Assembly: GCF_009674565.1 (NCBI RefSeq)
Contig: NZ_WKJL01000008.1
Span: 62,001 to 126,000 of the forward strand
DNA length: 64,000 nucleotides
DNA from: Duganella aquatilis
GTDB lineage: Bacteria > Pseudomonadota > Gammaproteobacteria > Burkholderiales > Burkholderiaceae_D
Reading direction: 5' to 3'
This document shows positions 38,269 to 47,793 of this stretch, in pieces. The notes beneath the pieces are model-generated. The model was given only the letters and a program-made list of their open reading frames with translations. It did no database searches and was not told where the DNA came from. The translations under genes and the position numbers were made by a program. Each line of letters opens with the position of its first letter. Positions within the stretch are counted from its first letter, which is position 1.

Positions 38269-39222
38269 ATGACCCTGCCAGCAGTCTTGCAAAACCTCAC
38301 CCTTCCCGTCATCGCATCCCCGATGTTCATCGCCAGTGGTCCGGCGCTGGTGGCGGCCCAATGCAAGGCTGGCATCGTCGGCTCCTTCCCGGCGCTGAAT
38401 GCGCGTCCGGCCGAGCTGCTGGATGTGTGGCTGACCGATCTGCAAAAAGAGCTGGCCGAGTTCCAGGCCGCCAACCCGGACAAGCGCGTCGGCCCGATCG
38501 CCGTCAACCAGATCGTGCACCAGTCGAACGACCGCCTGGCGCATGACGTGGAAGTGTGTGTGAAGCACCAGATTCCGATCATCATTTCTTCGCTGCGCGC
38601 GCCGCCGAAAGAGATGCTGGACGCCATCCACAGCTACGGCGGCATCGTGCTGCACGACATCGTTTCGATCCGCCACGCGGAAAAAGCGCTGGAAGCCGGC
38701 GTTGACGGCCTGATCCTGGTGGCCAGCGGCGCCGGCGGCCATGCCGGCACGCTGTCGCCGTTCGCGCTGGTGGGCGAGGTGCGCAAGTTCTTCAAGGGAC
38801 CGATCGCGCTGTCCGGCTCGATTGCCACCGGCGATGCCATCCTGGCGGCCCAGGCCATGGGGGCGGACTTCGCGTACATCGGCTCGCGCTGGCTGGCGAC
38901 CAAGGAATCCAACGTCAGCGACGGTTATCGCGAGGCGATCGTGGAATCGACGGCGGCAGATATCGTCTATTCGAACCTGTTCACCGGCGTTCACGGCAAT
39001 TACCTGAAAAAATCCATCGTGGCCGCCGGCCTCGACCCGGACGCGCTGCCGACCGCCGACAAGACCGCGATGAACTTCGGCTCCAGCAGCGCCAAAGCCT
39101 GGCGCGACATCTGGGGCGCAGGCCAGGGCGTGGGCCTGATGGACGACATTCCATCGGCCGGCGAAATGGTCGAACGCCTCAAGCGCGAGTACGACGCCGC
39201 CCGCGCCCGCCTGGCCTTGTAA
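38269..39222 (+). CDS. Nitronate monooxygenase family protein
   Basis: FMN-dependent enzyme of 317 residues that oxidises propionate-3-nitronate or related nitronates. FMN/phosphate-binding segments are ASGAGGHAGTLSPFALV and LSGSIATGDAILAAQAMGAD, and FAYIGSRWLATKES is typical. It starts with LTLPVIASPMFIASGPALVA. No operon partner; divergence in substrate is possible. Confidence 0.9.
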   Translation: MTLPAVLQNLTLPVIASPMFIASGPALVAAQCKAGIVGSFPALNARPAELLDVWLTDLQKELAEFQAANPDKRVGPIAVNQIVHQSNDRLAHDVEVCVKHQIPIIISSLRAPPKEMLDAIHSYGGIVLHDIVSIRHAEKALEAGVDGLILVASGAGGHAGTLSPFALVGEVRKFFKGPIALSGSIATGDAILAAQAMGADFAYIGSRWLATKESNVSDGYREAIVESTAADIVYSNLFTGVHGNYLKKSIVAAGLDPDALPTADKTAMNFGSSSAKAWRDIWGAGQGVGLMDDIPSAGEMVERLKREYDAARARLAL

Positions 39223-39280
39223 ATATTGCATTTTTCAGTTGCTTTTCAGGTAATATGGCCTGAACACAATTGGAGATGCC

Positions 39281-39721
39281 ATGAAAATGCAGCACACCTT
39301 GTTTATCGCGGCGCTGGTCCTGAGCAGCGCCGCCGCTCACGCAGACGTCGAGACCGTGATCGTTCCGGCGCCTGCCGTACATTGCGTGCAGCCGTCGATT
39401 CCCGCCATGTCATCCTCCACCGTCGGCGTGAAGCGCGTTGCCCGGCAAATCGCCCAATGGCGCGAATGCGCCGGCGAATTGATGGCGCGCGACCGCAGCG
39501 AAGAAACGCAAGCCGCCGTCGCCGCTGTGGAAGCCCGCGTCGCCGCCTGGATGAACGCCACCGCGCGCTACAACAACGGCCAGGCCCAGGGGCGTGTGGC
39601 ACAAACCCAGCTGGAACGCGATTGGCGCGAGGCGTATGTGACCCGTACCGGCAGTTACGCCGGCGTGCGCTACAACGCACCTGCGCCGGACAACGCCAAC
39701 TGGCTCGAAGTGACTCAATAA
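39281..39721 (+). CDS. Exported protein of unknown function
   Basis: 146 residues with a good signal peptide (KMQHTLFIAALVLSSAAAHA). The mature part is mostly helical, with two cysteines (HCVQPS and WRECAG) and conserved-looking KRVARQIAQWRECAGELMAR. No family recognised. GGAGATGCC precedes the ATG. Ends beside the convergent amidohydrolase. Confidence 0.7.
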   Translation: MKMQHTLFIAALVLSSAAAHADVETVIVPAPAVHCVQPSIPAMSSSTVGVKRVARQIAQWRECAGELMARDRSEETQAAVAAVEARVAAWMNATARYNNGQAQGRVAQTQLERDWREAYVTRTGSYAGVRYNAPAPDNANWLEVTQ

Positions 39722-41185
39722 TCACTCGGTAACAGCCAGGCTGGCGCGCGCCGTCGGCTTGCCGCGTACCCAGACGGTGTCCACGGTGTCGTAGGCGCGC
39801 ACGTCCTTCAATGGCGATTCCTTCATCAGCACCAGGTTGGCCAGCTTGCCCGGCTCAATGGTGCCGACATCCTTGTCCAGGTGGAAGGCGCGGGCATTGT
39901 TGATAGTGGCCGCCTTTAAAATCTGCTCCAGCGACAGGCCGGCTTTGCGCAGGTTCTGCATCTCCAGGTAGCCGTTCAGGCCGGGGATGTTGCCGTAGGT
40001 TGGCGACGACGGCGTGTCGGTGCCGAACAGGAAGTTCGCGTTCTTGCTCGCCAAATAGGCAACCACCTGGCGCTGGCGGCGCAGCGGCGCTTCCATGCCC
40101 TGGCGGACTGCCTCGTCGGTTTGATCTTCTTCCGCCACTTCCTCCTTGAACCAGTTGCCTTCCGGCGTTTTCAGCCAGGCCAGCATGGTCGGCGGCAGCA
40201 GCCTGGCCAGCGCCGGCGTGTTCAGGTATTCCGGATCGACATAGGCGCGCAGGCCGTACAGCACCTGCATGGTTGGCTGGTAGCCGATATTGCGCTCGAC
40301 GATTTTATCCAGCAGCTGCTTGATTTCGTCCGGCAGCTCAGGCGCATTGTTCATCGCGCCCCAGTGCCACATGCCGTGGGCCAACACGTCGACGCCGCCG
40401 TTGACGGCGAAGGTCTGCGCTTCGAAGGAATTGCCGTGCGTGACCAGCGTCAGGCCATCCCTGGTTGCCGCCGCGCGCACTTCGCCGTAGACGGCAGGAC
40501 TCATCACCGGCAGGTTGCGCTGGTTGCCGAAGCCGTGTTCGTAGTGGGTTTTGACGCAGACCGCGCCATCCGCCTTGACGCGGGCGACACCTTTGGCCGG
40601 CGTGTAATCCTCCGGCTTGTAGCGCGCGGGAATTTTATCGGCCTGCGCCGGGTCGTAGATGAAGTTGGAAAACACCTCGAAGCGGTGTTCGGGCGGCGCG
40701 TAGGAAGAGGGATAGCCGTTGGCAAACACCAGCGGCGCGCCGCAGTCGTAAATATCCGGATGCAGCGGCATGGCCTTGACCCGGTCGATGAATTCGCGGC
40801 TGCCGGCAGCCAGGTCGATCACCGTCGTATAGCCATAATAGAGATAGGATCGCGGCATTTGCGCGAAGTAGGCCTTGGCCATCTCCTGCATGTGGTCGGC
40901 CTGCTCGAAGCTCATGCCGGGCACGGCAAACAGGTGGACGTGGGAGTCGATCAGGCCGGGCGTCAGGTAGTAGCCCTTGCCGTCGATGCGGGTGGCGCCT
41001 TTGGGCGCGGCGGCTTTGGTGTTGCGCTCCACGCGCACGATGCGTTCGTCCTGGATCAGGACGCTGCCGGTGTCGATGCGGTCCAGTTTTTCCGGCGACA
41101 CCAGTTTGACGTTGGTGATCCAGGTCTGGCCGGCGAGGGCCGGCGCGCAGATGAACAGGCTGGCGAGAAGGTAGGTGAGTTTCAT
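39722..41185 (-). CDS. Exported amidohydrolase family protein
   Basis: 487 residues. A signal peptide (KLTYLLASLFICAPALAG) is followed by a metal-dependent TIM-barrel hydrolase: the HxH motif is in LIDSHVHLF, later ligands in LVTHGNSF and LAHGMWHW, and the aspartate in FLFGTDTPSSP. Imidazolonepropionase-like in outline; the substrate is not predictable. Confidence 0.88.
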   Translation of the reverse strand: MKLTYLLASLFICAPALAGQTWITNVKLVSPEKLDRIDTGSVLIQDERIVRVERNTKAAAPKGATRIDGKGYYLTPGLIDSHVHLFAVPGMSFEQADHMQEMAKAYFAQMPRSYLYYGYTTVIDLAAGSREFIDRVKAMPLHPDIYDCGAPLVFANGYPSSYAPPEHRFEVFSNFIYDPAQADKIPARYKPEDYTPAKGVARVKADGAVCVKTHYEHGFGNQRNLPVMSPAVYGEVRAAATRDGLTLVTHGNSFEAQTFAVNGGVDVLAHGMWHWGAMNNAPELPDEIKQLLDKIVERNIGYQPTMQVLYGLRAYVDPEYLNTPALARLLPPTMLAWLKTPEGNWFKEEVAEEDQTDEAVRQGMEAPLRRQRQVVAYLASKNANFLFGTDTPSSPTYGNIPGLNGYLEMQNLRKAGLSLEQILKAATINNARAFHLDKDVGTIEPGKLANLVLMKESPLKDVRAYDTVDTVWVRGKPTARASLAVTE

Positions 41186-41262
41186 GCTGGGCTCCTTGTT
41201 GAGATGACCCAGTGTCGCGTCGCCAGCGCCGGTTTGCGTCGCAAATGATGATTTGGCACCCG

Positions 41263-42354
41263 CTACGCGACGGTTTTGGCCTGTTCGCGGAACTCGCCCG
41301 GCGTCATGCCGGTCGATTTTTTAAAAGCCCGGTTCATCGCGCTTTTACTGTTAAATCCTGCGATCAGCGCCAGGTCGAGGATGCTGGCGCTGGTCTGCTG
41401 CAGGGAGATTTTGAGCGCTTCGACACGATAACGGTTCAGGTAATCGGCAAAATTGGCGCCGCAATGCTGGTTGATCAGCTGGGACAGTTCGTGTGGCGTC
41501 ATCGCCACCTGGGCTGCCAGGTCTTCCAGCTTCAGATCGCCATTGCGGTAAGGCTGGTCGCGCTCCATGCAGGTGGTCAGGCGTGCCAGGAAAGCGTCGC
41601 GGTCGGTTGTGGATAACTGTTTGTCGGCGTAACGAGGCTTGGGTGGCGGCAGCGTTTGCGGACGATAGCCCAGCGGCAATCGCATCGCGGTATAGGCGGT
41701 GGCGAACACGAAGAGCATCAGCGCGCCGCCATCGACCGCTTCGACCGATAGCGGCAGGTCGGCGTCGACGGCCGCCATGACCACGGCCGCCACGCTCAGG
41801 ACCGCGCTGAGCAGCCAGAGGCGCATCAGCCGGCGCAGGTCGGCCACCAGCGCCGAATCAGCCGGCACGCGCCGCACCAGCCGGTAGCCGGCGCGCAGGT
41901 AGAAGAACAGGATCAGCAGTTTGGCCACCGCCGCCAGCGCCAGATACCATGGCCAGCCGTGCCACTGGCGCATCCAGGCCAGTTTTTCGTCGGCCGAACG
42001 CAGGTAGAAAGGCAGCATGGCGAGCGTGGCGACCGCGAACGGGACGAAATGCAGCCATGCGCGCCGGCCCAGCGGCTGGTCCGACAGCATCGCATGCAGG
42101 TAGAGATACAGCAGCGGCCCCACCGCCAGCCCCAGCGTGACGATGGCCAGCGCGCTGTGCGGATAGTCGCGGTACAGATGATTCAGCCCCAGCCAGGCAT
42201 GACCGATGATTGCTGAAAAAATCAGCAGCAGCGCCGACAGCAAGCGGTTGGCGGTGCGCATTTCCGGCTGGCGCGGGTTGAGCAGCGCGATGCTGAGAAA
42301 AATCGCCTGGGCGATGGCTGCCAAAAACAGCCAGGAAATGATTGTATTCACCAT
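41263..42354 (-). CDS. AraC family regulator with N-terminal membrane domain
   Basis: 363 residues. About seven hydrophobic helices fill the first 230, making an integral membrane sensor. The C-terminal AraC domain has MTPHELSQLINQHCGANFAD and LALIAGFNSKSAMNRAFKK. It is upstream of, and on the same strand as, the amidohydrolase gene with a 77-bp spacer, and divergent from the TPR gene. Confidence 0.88.
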   Translation of the reverse strand: MVNTIISWLFLAAIAQAIFLSIALLNPRQPEMRTANRLLSALLLIFSAIIGHAWLGLNHLYRDYPHSALAIVTLGLAVGPLLYLYLHAMLSDQPLGRRAWLHFVPFAVATLAMLPFYLRSADEKLAWMRQWHGWPWYLALAAVAKLLILFFYLRAGYRLVRRVPADSALVADLRRLMRLWLLSAVLSVAAVVMAAVDADLPLSVEAVDGGALMLFVFATAYTAMRLPLGYRPQTLPPPKPRYADKQLSTTDRDAFLARLTTCMERDQPYRNGDLKLEDLAAQVAMTPHELSQLINQHCGANFADYLNRYRVEALKISLQQTSASILDLALIAGFNSKSAMNRAFKKSTGMTPGEFREQAKTVA

Positions 42355-42424
42355 GATACAAATGCTGACATTTTTTATAACTCAAAGCAATTACAATTCA
42401 CTCAATATTGCGGAGGGTGGAACG

Positions 42425-43612
42425 ATGAAAACTGTGGGTGCGGTGGGTCTGTCGTTGGCGCTGGTCTGCGCCGCCGGTCATGCGGCGGTGTTGCCGAACA
42501 AGGCGGCCGAACCGTTGGTGAGTGAAGCCAATGTGCTGGTCGCACAGGGCAAGTATCAGGAAGGGATCGCCAAATTCCAGGAGGCCGCCAAGGCCGATCC
42601 GGCCGCCTCTGTGCCGCTGGCAGGCATCGCCAATGTGCTGTTCAAGGCCTCGTTCAACGCCAAAGGCGATGCGGCGGCCAGGCTGCGACAGCAGGCAGAG
42701 AGCGTGGCGCGGCAGGCACTCACGTTGGGCGCGGACGATCCGCTGGCGCAGGAAGTACTGCGCAACCTGACCGACGACAAGCCGGCGCCGCTGCACATGC
42801 CGAACCAGGCGGCATGGAAGGCGATGCAGGAAGGCGAAGTGCTGTTCCAGTCGAACAAGCCGGAAGAGGCGCTCGCCAAATACGATGAGTCGTTGCGGCT
42901 TGACCCCCTGTATTCCACCGCCGAAGTAAACGCCGGCGACTGCTTCTTCGTGCAGAAGAAGTGGCCGGAAGCCGAAGAACGCTTCCGCAAGGCCACCGAG
43001 ATCGAACCGCTCAACGGCCAGGCATGGCGCTTCCTGGCCGATGCGCTGGGATGGCAGGGCAAATGGTCGGCCTACGAAACGGCGCTGTTCAACGGCGTTG
43101 CGGCACAGCCGAACCAGTTGCCGACGTGGGACAAGCTGGCGTCCTTCCGCAACAAACAGGGTTATCCGCTGACGGCGCTGAACCTGAAGCGCAGGTCGCG
43201 CGTGGTGCTGGACCCGGAAAGCGGCAAATTCACCATCAAGCTCGATTCCGACTTCACCGGCGCCGGCAAGCAGGTGCCGGACGGTGCGCTATGGCTGGCG
43301 GTGGCGCAGTATGAAATCAATGCGCGTAGCAAAAACCAGCAGGAGAAAGTCGCGGACCAGCCGTTTGCGATCGAAGTACAGGCCTGGCGCGCCGGCCTGG
43401 CCATCATCGATGAAACGGTGGCCAATGGCGGCGCGGATATCAGCGATCCCGCGCTGCTGAATCTCCGCATGCTGGCCAAAGACGACCAGCTGGAGGCAGG
43501 GCTGATGCTGCTGGCTTACCGGGAATCCTGGCGCGCCGAATTCGAAGCGTGGAAAACTGCGCACCCGGACGGTATCCGCAAGTTCGTCAACACCTACGCC
43601 ATGCGTCCTTAA
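42425..43612 (+). CDS. Exported tetratricopeptide-repeat protein
   Basis: 395 residues from the ATG at 42425, with GGAGGG upstream and a signal peptide (KTVGAVGLSLALVCAAGHAA). TPR-like helices recur (ANVLVAQGKYQEGIAKFQEA, EVLFQSNKPEEALAKYDESL, CFFVQKKWPEAEERFRKATE). The C-terminal half is without recognised domains. Likely a periplasmic scaffold; partners unknown. Confidence 0.82.
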   Translation: MKTVGAVGLSLALVCAAGHAAVLPNKAAEPLVSEANVLVAQGKYQEGIAKFQEAAKADPAASVPLAGIANVLFKASFNAKGDAAARLRQQAESVARQALTLGADDPLAQEVLRNLTDDKPAPLHMPNQAAWKAMQEGEVLFQSNKPEEALAKYDESLRLDPLYSTAEVNAGDCFFVQKKWPEAEERFRKATEIEPLNGQAWRFLADALGWQGKWSAYETALFNGVAAQPNQLPTWDKLASFRNKQGYPLTALNLKRRSRVVLDPESGKFTIKLDSDFTGAGKQVPDGALWLAVAQYEINARSKNQQEKVADQPFAIEVQAWRAGLAIIDETVANGGADISDPALLNLRMLAKDDQLEAGLMLLAYRESWRAEFEAWKTAHPDGIRKFVNTYAMRP

Positions 43613-44496
43613 ACCGCCTGTACCAGGTAGTCGATCAGTGCGCGCACTTTGAGCGCAAGGTGGCGGCCGGGCGTGTAGACGGCGTGGATGCTGCCGGTGT
43701 AGGGATCGTCAAATTCCCAATCCGGCAGCAGCAGTTGCAGGCGTTCCGCCTCCAGCGCCGCGCGGGCGGCAAAATCCGGCACCAGGCCAATCGCGCCGCC
43801 AGCCTCGGCGAGCGTGACGATGGCGGCGCTGTTGTTGATGGTCAGGCGCGATGCGACATGGATGTCGACCTGTTCATCGCCGCGTTTCATGCGCCAGTCC
43901 GGGCCGAAACTGCCGTAGCCCAGATAGCAGCAGGCGTGCGACGGCAAATCGTCCGGCGCAGCAGGCGCGCCATGCCTGGCGAGATACGCCGGCGACGCCA
44001 CCAGCACATAGCGCATCGCGCACAGCGGCCGCGCGGCCAGCCCCGGCGACAAATCGCGGGCGATACGGATGGCCAGATCGACGCCGTCTTCGGCCAGGTC
44101 CACGGTGCGGTCGATCAGCGTCAGGCGCACATCGACTTCAGGATACTGCGCAAGAAAATCCGGCAGGCGCGGCGCCAGCCAGGTCAGGCCGAACACCACC
44201 GGCGCGCTGACGCGGATCACGCCATTCGGCCGCGCACTGTAGCTGCCGGCCATGGCGTGCACTTCGCGCGCGGTGCTCAGCATCCGCGCGCAGGCGGCAT
44301 GCACCTGCTGCCCCAGTTCCGTCAGCGACAAGGCGCGCGTGGTGCGCAACAGCAGCCTGCCGCCGAGATGCGCCTCCAGCCGCGCCACGTGGCGGCTGAC
44401 GGCGGAGGTGGTCACGCCCAGGTGCCGCGCCGCCGCTGAAAAGCCGCCTGAGTCCACCACCTGGGCGAAGATCGCCATTTCCTTCAGCATGTCCAT
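43609..44496 (-). CDS. LysR family transcriptional regulator
   Basis: 295 residues starting MDMLKEMAIFAQVVDSGGFS, with the N-terminal winged helix-turn-helix (AAARHLGVTTSAVSRHVARL) and a substrate-binding domain. It is divergent from the alcohol-dehydrogenase-like gene (102-bp spacer), its probable target. It overlaps the TPR gene 3' end by 4 bp. Confidence 0.92.
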   Translation of the reverse strand: MDMLKEMAIFAQVVDSGGFSAAARHLGVTTSAVSRHVARLEAHLGGRLLLRTTRALSLTELGQQVHAACARMLSTAREVHAMAGSYSARPNGVIRVSAPVVFGLTWLAPRLPDFLAQYPEVDVRLTLIDRTVDLAEDGVDLAIRIARDLSPGLAARPLCAMRYVLVASPAYLARHGAPAAPDDLPSHACCYLGYGSFGPDWRMKRGDEQVDIHVASRLTINNSAAIVTLAEAGGAIGLVPDFAARAALEAERLQLLLPDWEFDDPYTGSIHAVYTPGRHLALKVRALIDYLVQAV

Positions 44497-44598
44497 TGAG
44501 CGTCCTGTTCGTTGCGCCTGCATCAACAAGCCTTTGCATTTTAAGCGGATTGTGGATTTTTTGGCGCAGGTCGATACTGGAATTTTCAAGGAGACGTG

Positions 44599-45579
44599 AT
44601 GGATTACACCACTTACCGCACCGACGGCCAGGGCGGCTTGCGCCGGGTACAGACCGCGGCGGCGCCGTTGCCATCCGATGGCGTGCGCGTCGCCGTGCGC
44701 GCCGTCGGCGTGAATTTTCGCGATGTCTATGTCATCCGGGGCAACCGCTACCGCGCGCCGGCGGTGGACCAGGTTCCGATGACCGACGCCGCCGGCGTGG
44801 TGGTGGAGGTGGGCAGCGAGGTGACGCGCTTCAAGGTCGGCGACCGCGTGTGCTCGACCGTGCTGCCCAACTGGATCGACGGTCCGTTGAGCGCGCACGG
44901 CATGGCGCGCTCCACTGCGGTATTGGCCGAGTACTTCGACGCCGGTGAAAACGATGTGGTGGCCGCGCCGCCGCACCTGAGCGATATCGAAGCCGCCACC
45001 TTGCCGGTCGCCGCGCTGACCGCATGGCATGCGGTGGCGGAACTGGGCGTGGTCGGCGCGGGTGACACGGTGGTGGTGCAAACCACCGGCGGGGTCGCGG
45101 TGTTTGCGATGCAGTTCGCGCAGGCGCTGGGCGCGCGCGTGATTGTCGTCTCGCGTTCGCGGGACAAGCTGGAACGCACGGGCGCCTGGGCCGCCATCAA
45201 TACCGAAACGACGCCGGAGTGGGATCAGCAAGTGCTGGCGCTGACCGGCGGCCATGGCGCGCGGCTGGTGCTGGACATGGGACTGGACGATTCGCTGCGC
45301 CGCTCCGCGCGCGCCGCCGCGTATGAAGGCACGGTCGCCATCATCGGCGTGGTGCAGCAGCAGACCAATCCGCTCGACATCTACACGGTGATGAACAAGA
45401 ACCTCAACGTGCGCGGTGTGGAAACCGGCTCACGCGCCATGTTCGAGCGCATGAACCGCTTCATGGCGGAGCACGGACTGCGGCCGCACATCGACAGCGT
45501 GCACGATGACGTGGATGCGGCGCTGGACCGGATTGCGTCCAGCCCTTACGGCAAAGTGGTGCTCAACCCTCGGTGTTAA
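44599..45579 (+). CDS. Zinc-independent medium-chain alcohol dehydrogenase/quinone-oxidoreductase-like
   Basis: 326 residues of the MDR superfamily: GroES-like half (AVGVNFRDVYVIRG, DAAGVVVEVGSEVTRFKVGD) and Rossmann half (GDTVVVQTTGGVAVFAMQFA). It lacks the structural-zinc cysteine cluster of classical ADHs. I start at the ATG at 44599, in position for CAAGGAG; a GTG lies directly before it. Divergent from a LysR regulator. Confidence 0.9.
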   Translation: MDYTTYRTDGQGGLRRVQTAAAPLPSDGVRVAVRAVGVNFRDVYVIRGNRYRAPAVDQVPMTDAAGVVVEVGSEVTRFKVGDRVCSTVLPNWIDGPLSAHGMARSTAVLAEYFDAGENDVVAAPPHLSDIEAATLPVAALTAWHAVAELGVVGAGDTVVVQTTGGVAVFAMQFAQALGARVIVVSRSRDKLERTGAWAAINTETTPEWDQQVLALTGGHGARLVLDMGLDDSLRRSARAAAYEGTVAIIGVVQQQTNPLDIYTVMNKNLNVRGVETGSRAMFERMNRFMAEHGLRPHIDSVHDDVDAALDRIASSPYGKVVLNPRC

Positions 45580-46132
45580 TCGCCCACAGGCCCGGCAGGT
45601 TGCGCCAGTAGCCGTAGGCATCCATGCCGAAGCCGACCACGAAGCGGTTCGGGATGGTGATGCCGACAATGTCGGCCTGCACCGGCTTGGCCTTGCCGAT
45701 CGCCTTGTCGGCAAACACCGCCAGGATCACTTCCTTGGCGCCCATGTCCAGCAGGCGCTGTTTGACGTGGGCCAGCGTTTCGCCTTCGTCCAGAATATCA
45801 TCCAGCACGATCACGGTGCGGCCGCTGACGTTCGAACGCGGCACCACTTTCCATACCACTTCGCCGCCCCTGTCCTCGTCGCCGTAGCGGCTGACGTGGA
45901 TGTAATCGAATTCCAGCGGGAAGGTCAGCTGCGGCAGCAGGTTGCCGGTGAAGACCACGGCGCCGCCCATCACGCCCAGCACCAGCGGGAATTCCTCGCT
46001 GTCCGGCCGGTCGTAGCGGGCGTTGAGGGTGTCGGCCATCGCGGTGACGGCGTTGTCGACGTCCTGCTTGGTGTACAGTTCTTCGGCGCTCTGCATCAGC
46101 GCGCGGGCGCGGTTGTGGTGGAAGTCTTGCAT
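45563..46132 (-). CDS. hpt: Hypoxanthine-guanine phosphoribosyltransferase
   Basis: Purine salvage enzyme of 189 residues. The PRPP-binding loop is VIVLDDILDEGETL, the pyrophosphate-binding part PLVLGVMGGAVVFTGNL. It belongs to the beta-proteobacterial Hpt-type group. It overlaps the convergent dehydrogenase by 17 bp. Confidence 0.93.
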   Translation of the reverse strand: MQDFHHNRARALMQSAEELYTKQDVDNAVTAMADTLNARYDRPDSEEFPLVLGVMGGAVVFTGNLLPQLTFPLEFDYIHVSRYGDEDRGGEVVWKVVPRSNVSGRTVIVLDDILDEGETLAHVKQRLLDMGAKEVILAVFADKAIGKAKPVQADIVGITIPNRFVVGFGMDAYGYWRNLPGLWAINTEG

Positions 46133-46178
46133 GATATTTTTGTTAAACCAAAACGTGAAGGACGATATTATCCCTCAA

Positions 46179-47432
46179 TTAGTCGTAATCACGCACATCC
46201 GCGATCACCTTGCCGTCGTTGGGCAGGCTGCCGATGGCGACAAACTGCACCTCGCCGCGCAGCTTGGTCAGCTTGCGGATCGATTCAACGATGTCCACGC
46301 TGCTGGCGCTGGCGGGATCGGCGACCTCGCAATGCAGCGTCATCATGTCCTGCGCCACGCGTCCTGACACCACCAGGCGCGCCTTCACAATTTCCGGATG
46401 ACGGCGCGTGACGTCATGCACCTGCGATGGATGGACGAACATGCCGCGCACCTTGGTGGTCTGGTCGGCGCGTCCCAGCCAGCCCTTGATGCGGGTGTTG
46501 GTGCGGCCGCAGGGCGAGGGCGCGGCGTCGGTCAGGATCGCCGACAGGTCGCCGGTGGCGAAGCGGATCAGCGGGTAGTCGGGATTGAACACGGTGACCA
46601 CCACTTCGCCCACTTCGCCCGCAGGTACGGGCTCGCCGCTGCCGGGGCGGACGATTTCCAGGATCACGTCTTCATCCAGCACCATGCCGGGATCGCGTAC
46701 GCCGCCGCTGCGCGTTTCGTAGGCGATGTTGCCGATGTCGGCGGAGGCGTAGACCTGCAGCACACCCGGCAAGCCATGCTCGCCGAACCAGGTGCGCAGC
46801 GATTCAGGCAGCGCCTCGGCGCTGACCAGCGCATGCCTGATGCTGCTGATGTCGGCGCCCATCTGCTGCGCCTTCTCGATGATGATCTTTAAAAACGATG
46901 GCGTGCCGACGTAGGTATCCGGCCGCAGCGCCTGGATGGCCTGAACCTGCATCTCGGTCTGGCCGCTGCCGGCCGGGATCACCGCGCAGCCGATGCGCGC
47001 GGCGCCGCCTTCGACCATGAAAGCCGCCGGCGTGAAATGGTAGGCGAAACAGTTTTGCAGCAAGCCGCCGGCACGCACACCGGCCGCGTACATGGGCCGT
47101 GCGAAACGCCACCAGTCCTGGCCGCGTCCTTCCGGATCGAAGATGGGACCGGGCGACATGTAGACCCGCGCCAGCTGCCCCACCGGCGTGGTGTTCAAGC
47201 CGCCGAACGGCGCCTGCCGCGTTTGCAGGTCGTGCAGGTCGGACTTGCGCGTGACCGGCAGCGTGGCCAGTGCGGCGCGGCTGCCGATATCCGCCGCGTT
47301 GACGTCCTTGAGGATGCGCGACCATCCGGCCGCCGCCTTGGCGCGCGCCACCAGTTGCGGCAGGCGCGCCATCAGTTCGCGTTCACGTTGATCGGGCGGG
47401 CGGGATTCCAGGCTGTCCAGGGTATCGGCCAT
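46179..47432 (-). CDS. Phenylacetate-CoA ligase-like AMP-forming enzyme
   Basis: 417 residues of the PaaK-type adenylate-forming family. LQVYASADIGNIAYETRSGG and LIRFATGDLSAIL followed by GWLGRADQTTKVRGMFVHPS are typical of the AMP-binding and C-terminal lid regions. It lies 2 bp after the YjbR gene and ends the long Liv-transporter operon. Probably activates an aromatic or other carboxylic acid taken up by that transporter; the substrate is inferred. Confidence 0.88.
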   Translation of the reverse strand: MADTLDSLESRPPDQRERELMARLPQLVARAKAAAGWSRILKDVNAADIGSRAALATLPVTRKSDLHDLQTRQAPFGGLNTTPVGQLARVYMSPGPIFDPEGRGQDWWRFARPMYAAGVRAGGLLQNCFAYHFTPAAFMVEGGAARIGCAVIPAGSGQTEMQVQAIQALRPDTYVGTPSFLKIIIEKAQQMGADISSIRHALVSAEALPESLRTWFGEHGLPGVLQVYASADIGNIAYETRSGGVRDPGMVLDEDVILEIVRPGSGEPVPAGEVGEVVVTVFNPDYPLIRFATGDLSAILTDAAPSPCGRTNTRIKGWLGRADQTTKVRGMFVHPSQVHDVTRRHPEIVKARLVVSGRVAQDMMTLHCEVADPASASSVDIVESIRKLTKLRGEVQFVAIGSLPNDGKVIADVRDYD

Positions 47433-47434
47433 GT

Positions 47435-47785
47435 TCAGAGTCCTTGTATTTCGCGTTGCAGCTTCTTGGTCAGTTTGGCGAACACCAGTTCGTAGGAGCG
47501 TTGCAGCAGTTCGGCCGCTTCCGCATCGCTGACCGCTTTCGGATCTTCGATGTAGACCCAGCGGGCGCGCGCCAGGTAGGGCGCGGGAATGATGCCGGGA
47601 CGGTCCGTCAGTTCCAGGAAGCGGTCGTCATCGACCTTGAAGCTGATGCCACGCTTGCTGCCGTCCGCGCCGGTGACGGCGAACATTTTTTCGCCGACCG
47701 AAAACACCAGGTTGGTTTCCCATTTGATGTCTTCCGTTGCGCCGGGCAGTTTGCGGCAGTAGGCCATGGCCTTGGTGAGATTCAT
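47435..47785 (-). CDS. MmcQ/YjbR family DNA-binding-like protein
   Basis: 116 residues with the CyaY-like fold hallmark: AYCRKLPGATEDIKWETNLV at the start, WVYIEDPKAVSDAEAAELLQ at the end. Role unknown. It sits between livF and the PaaK-like gene with 8-bp and 2-bp spacers, so it is part of the transport operon. Confidence 0.88.
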   Translation of the reverse strand: MNLTKAMAYCRKLPGATEDIKWETNLVFSVGEKMFAVTGADGSKRGISFKVDDDRFLELTDRPGIIPAPYLARARWVYIEDPKAVSDAEAAELLQRSYELVFAKLTKKLQREIQGL

Positions 47786-47793
47786 TGGATTCC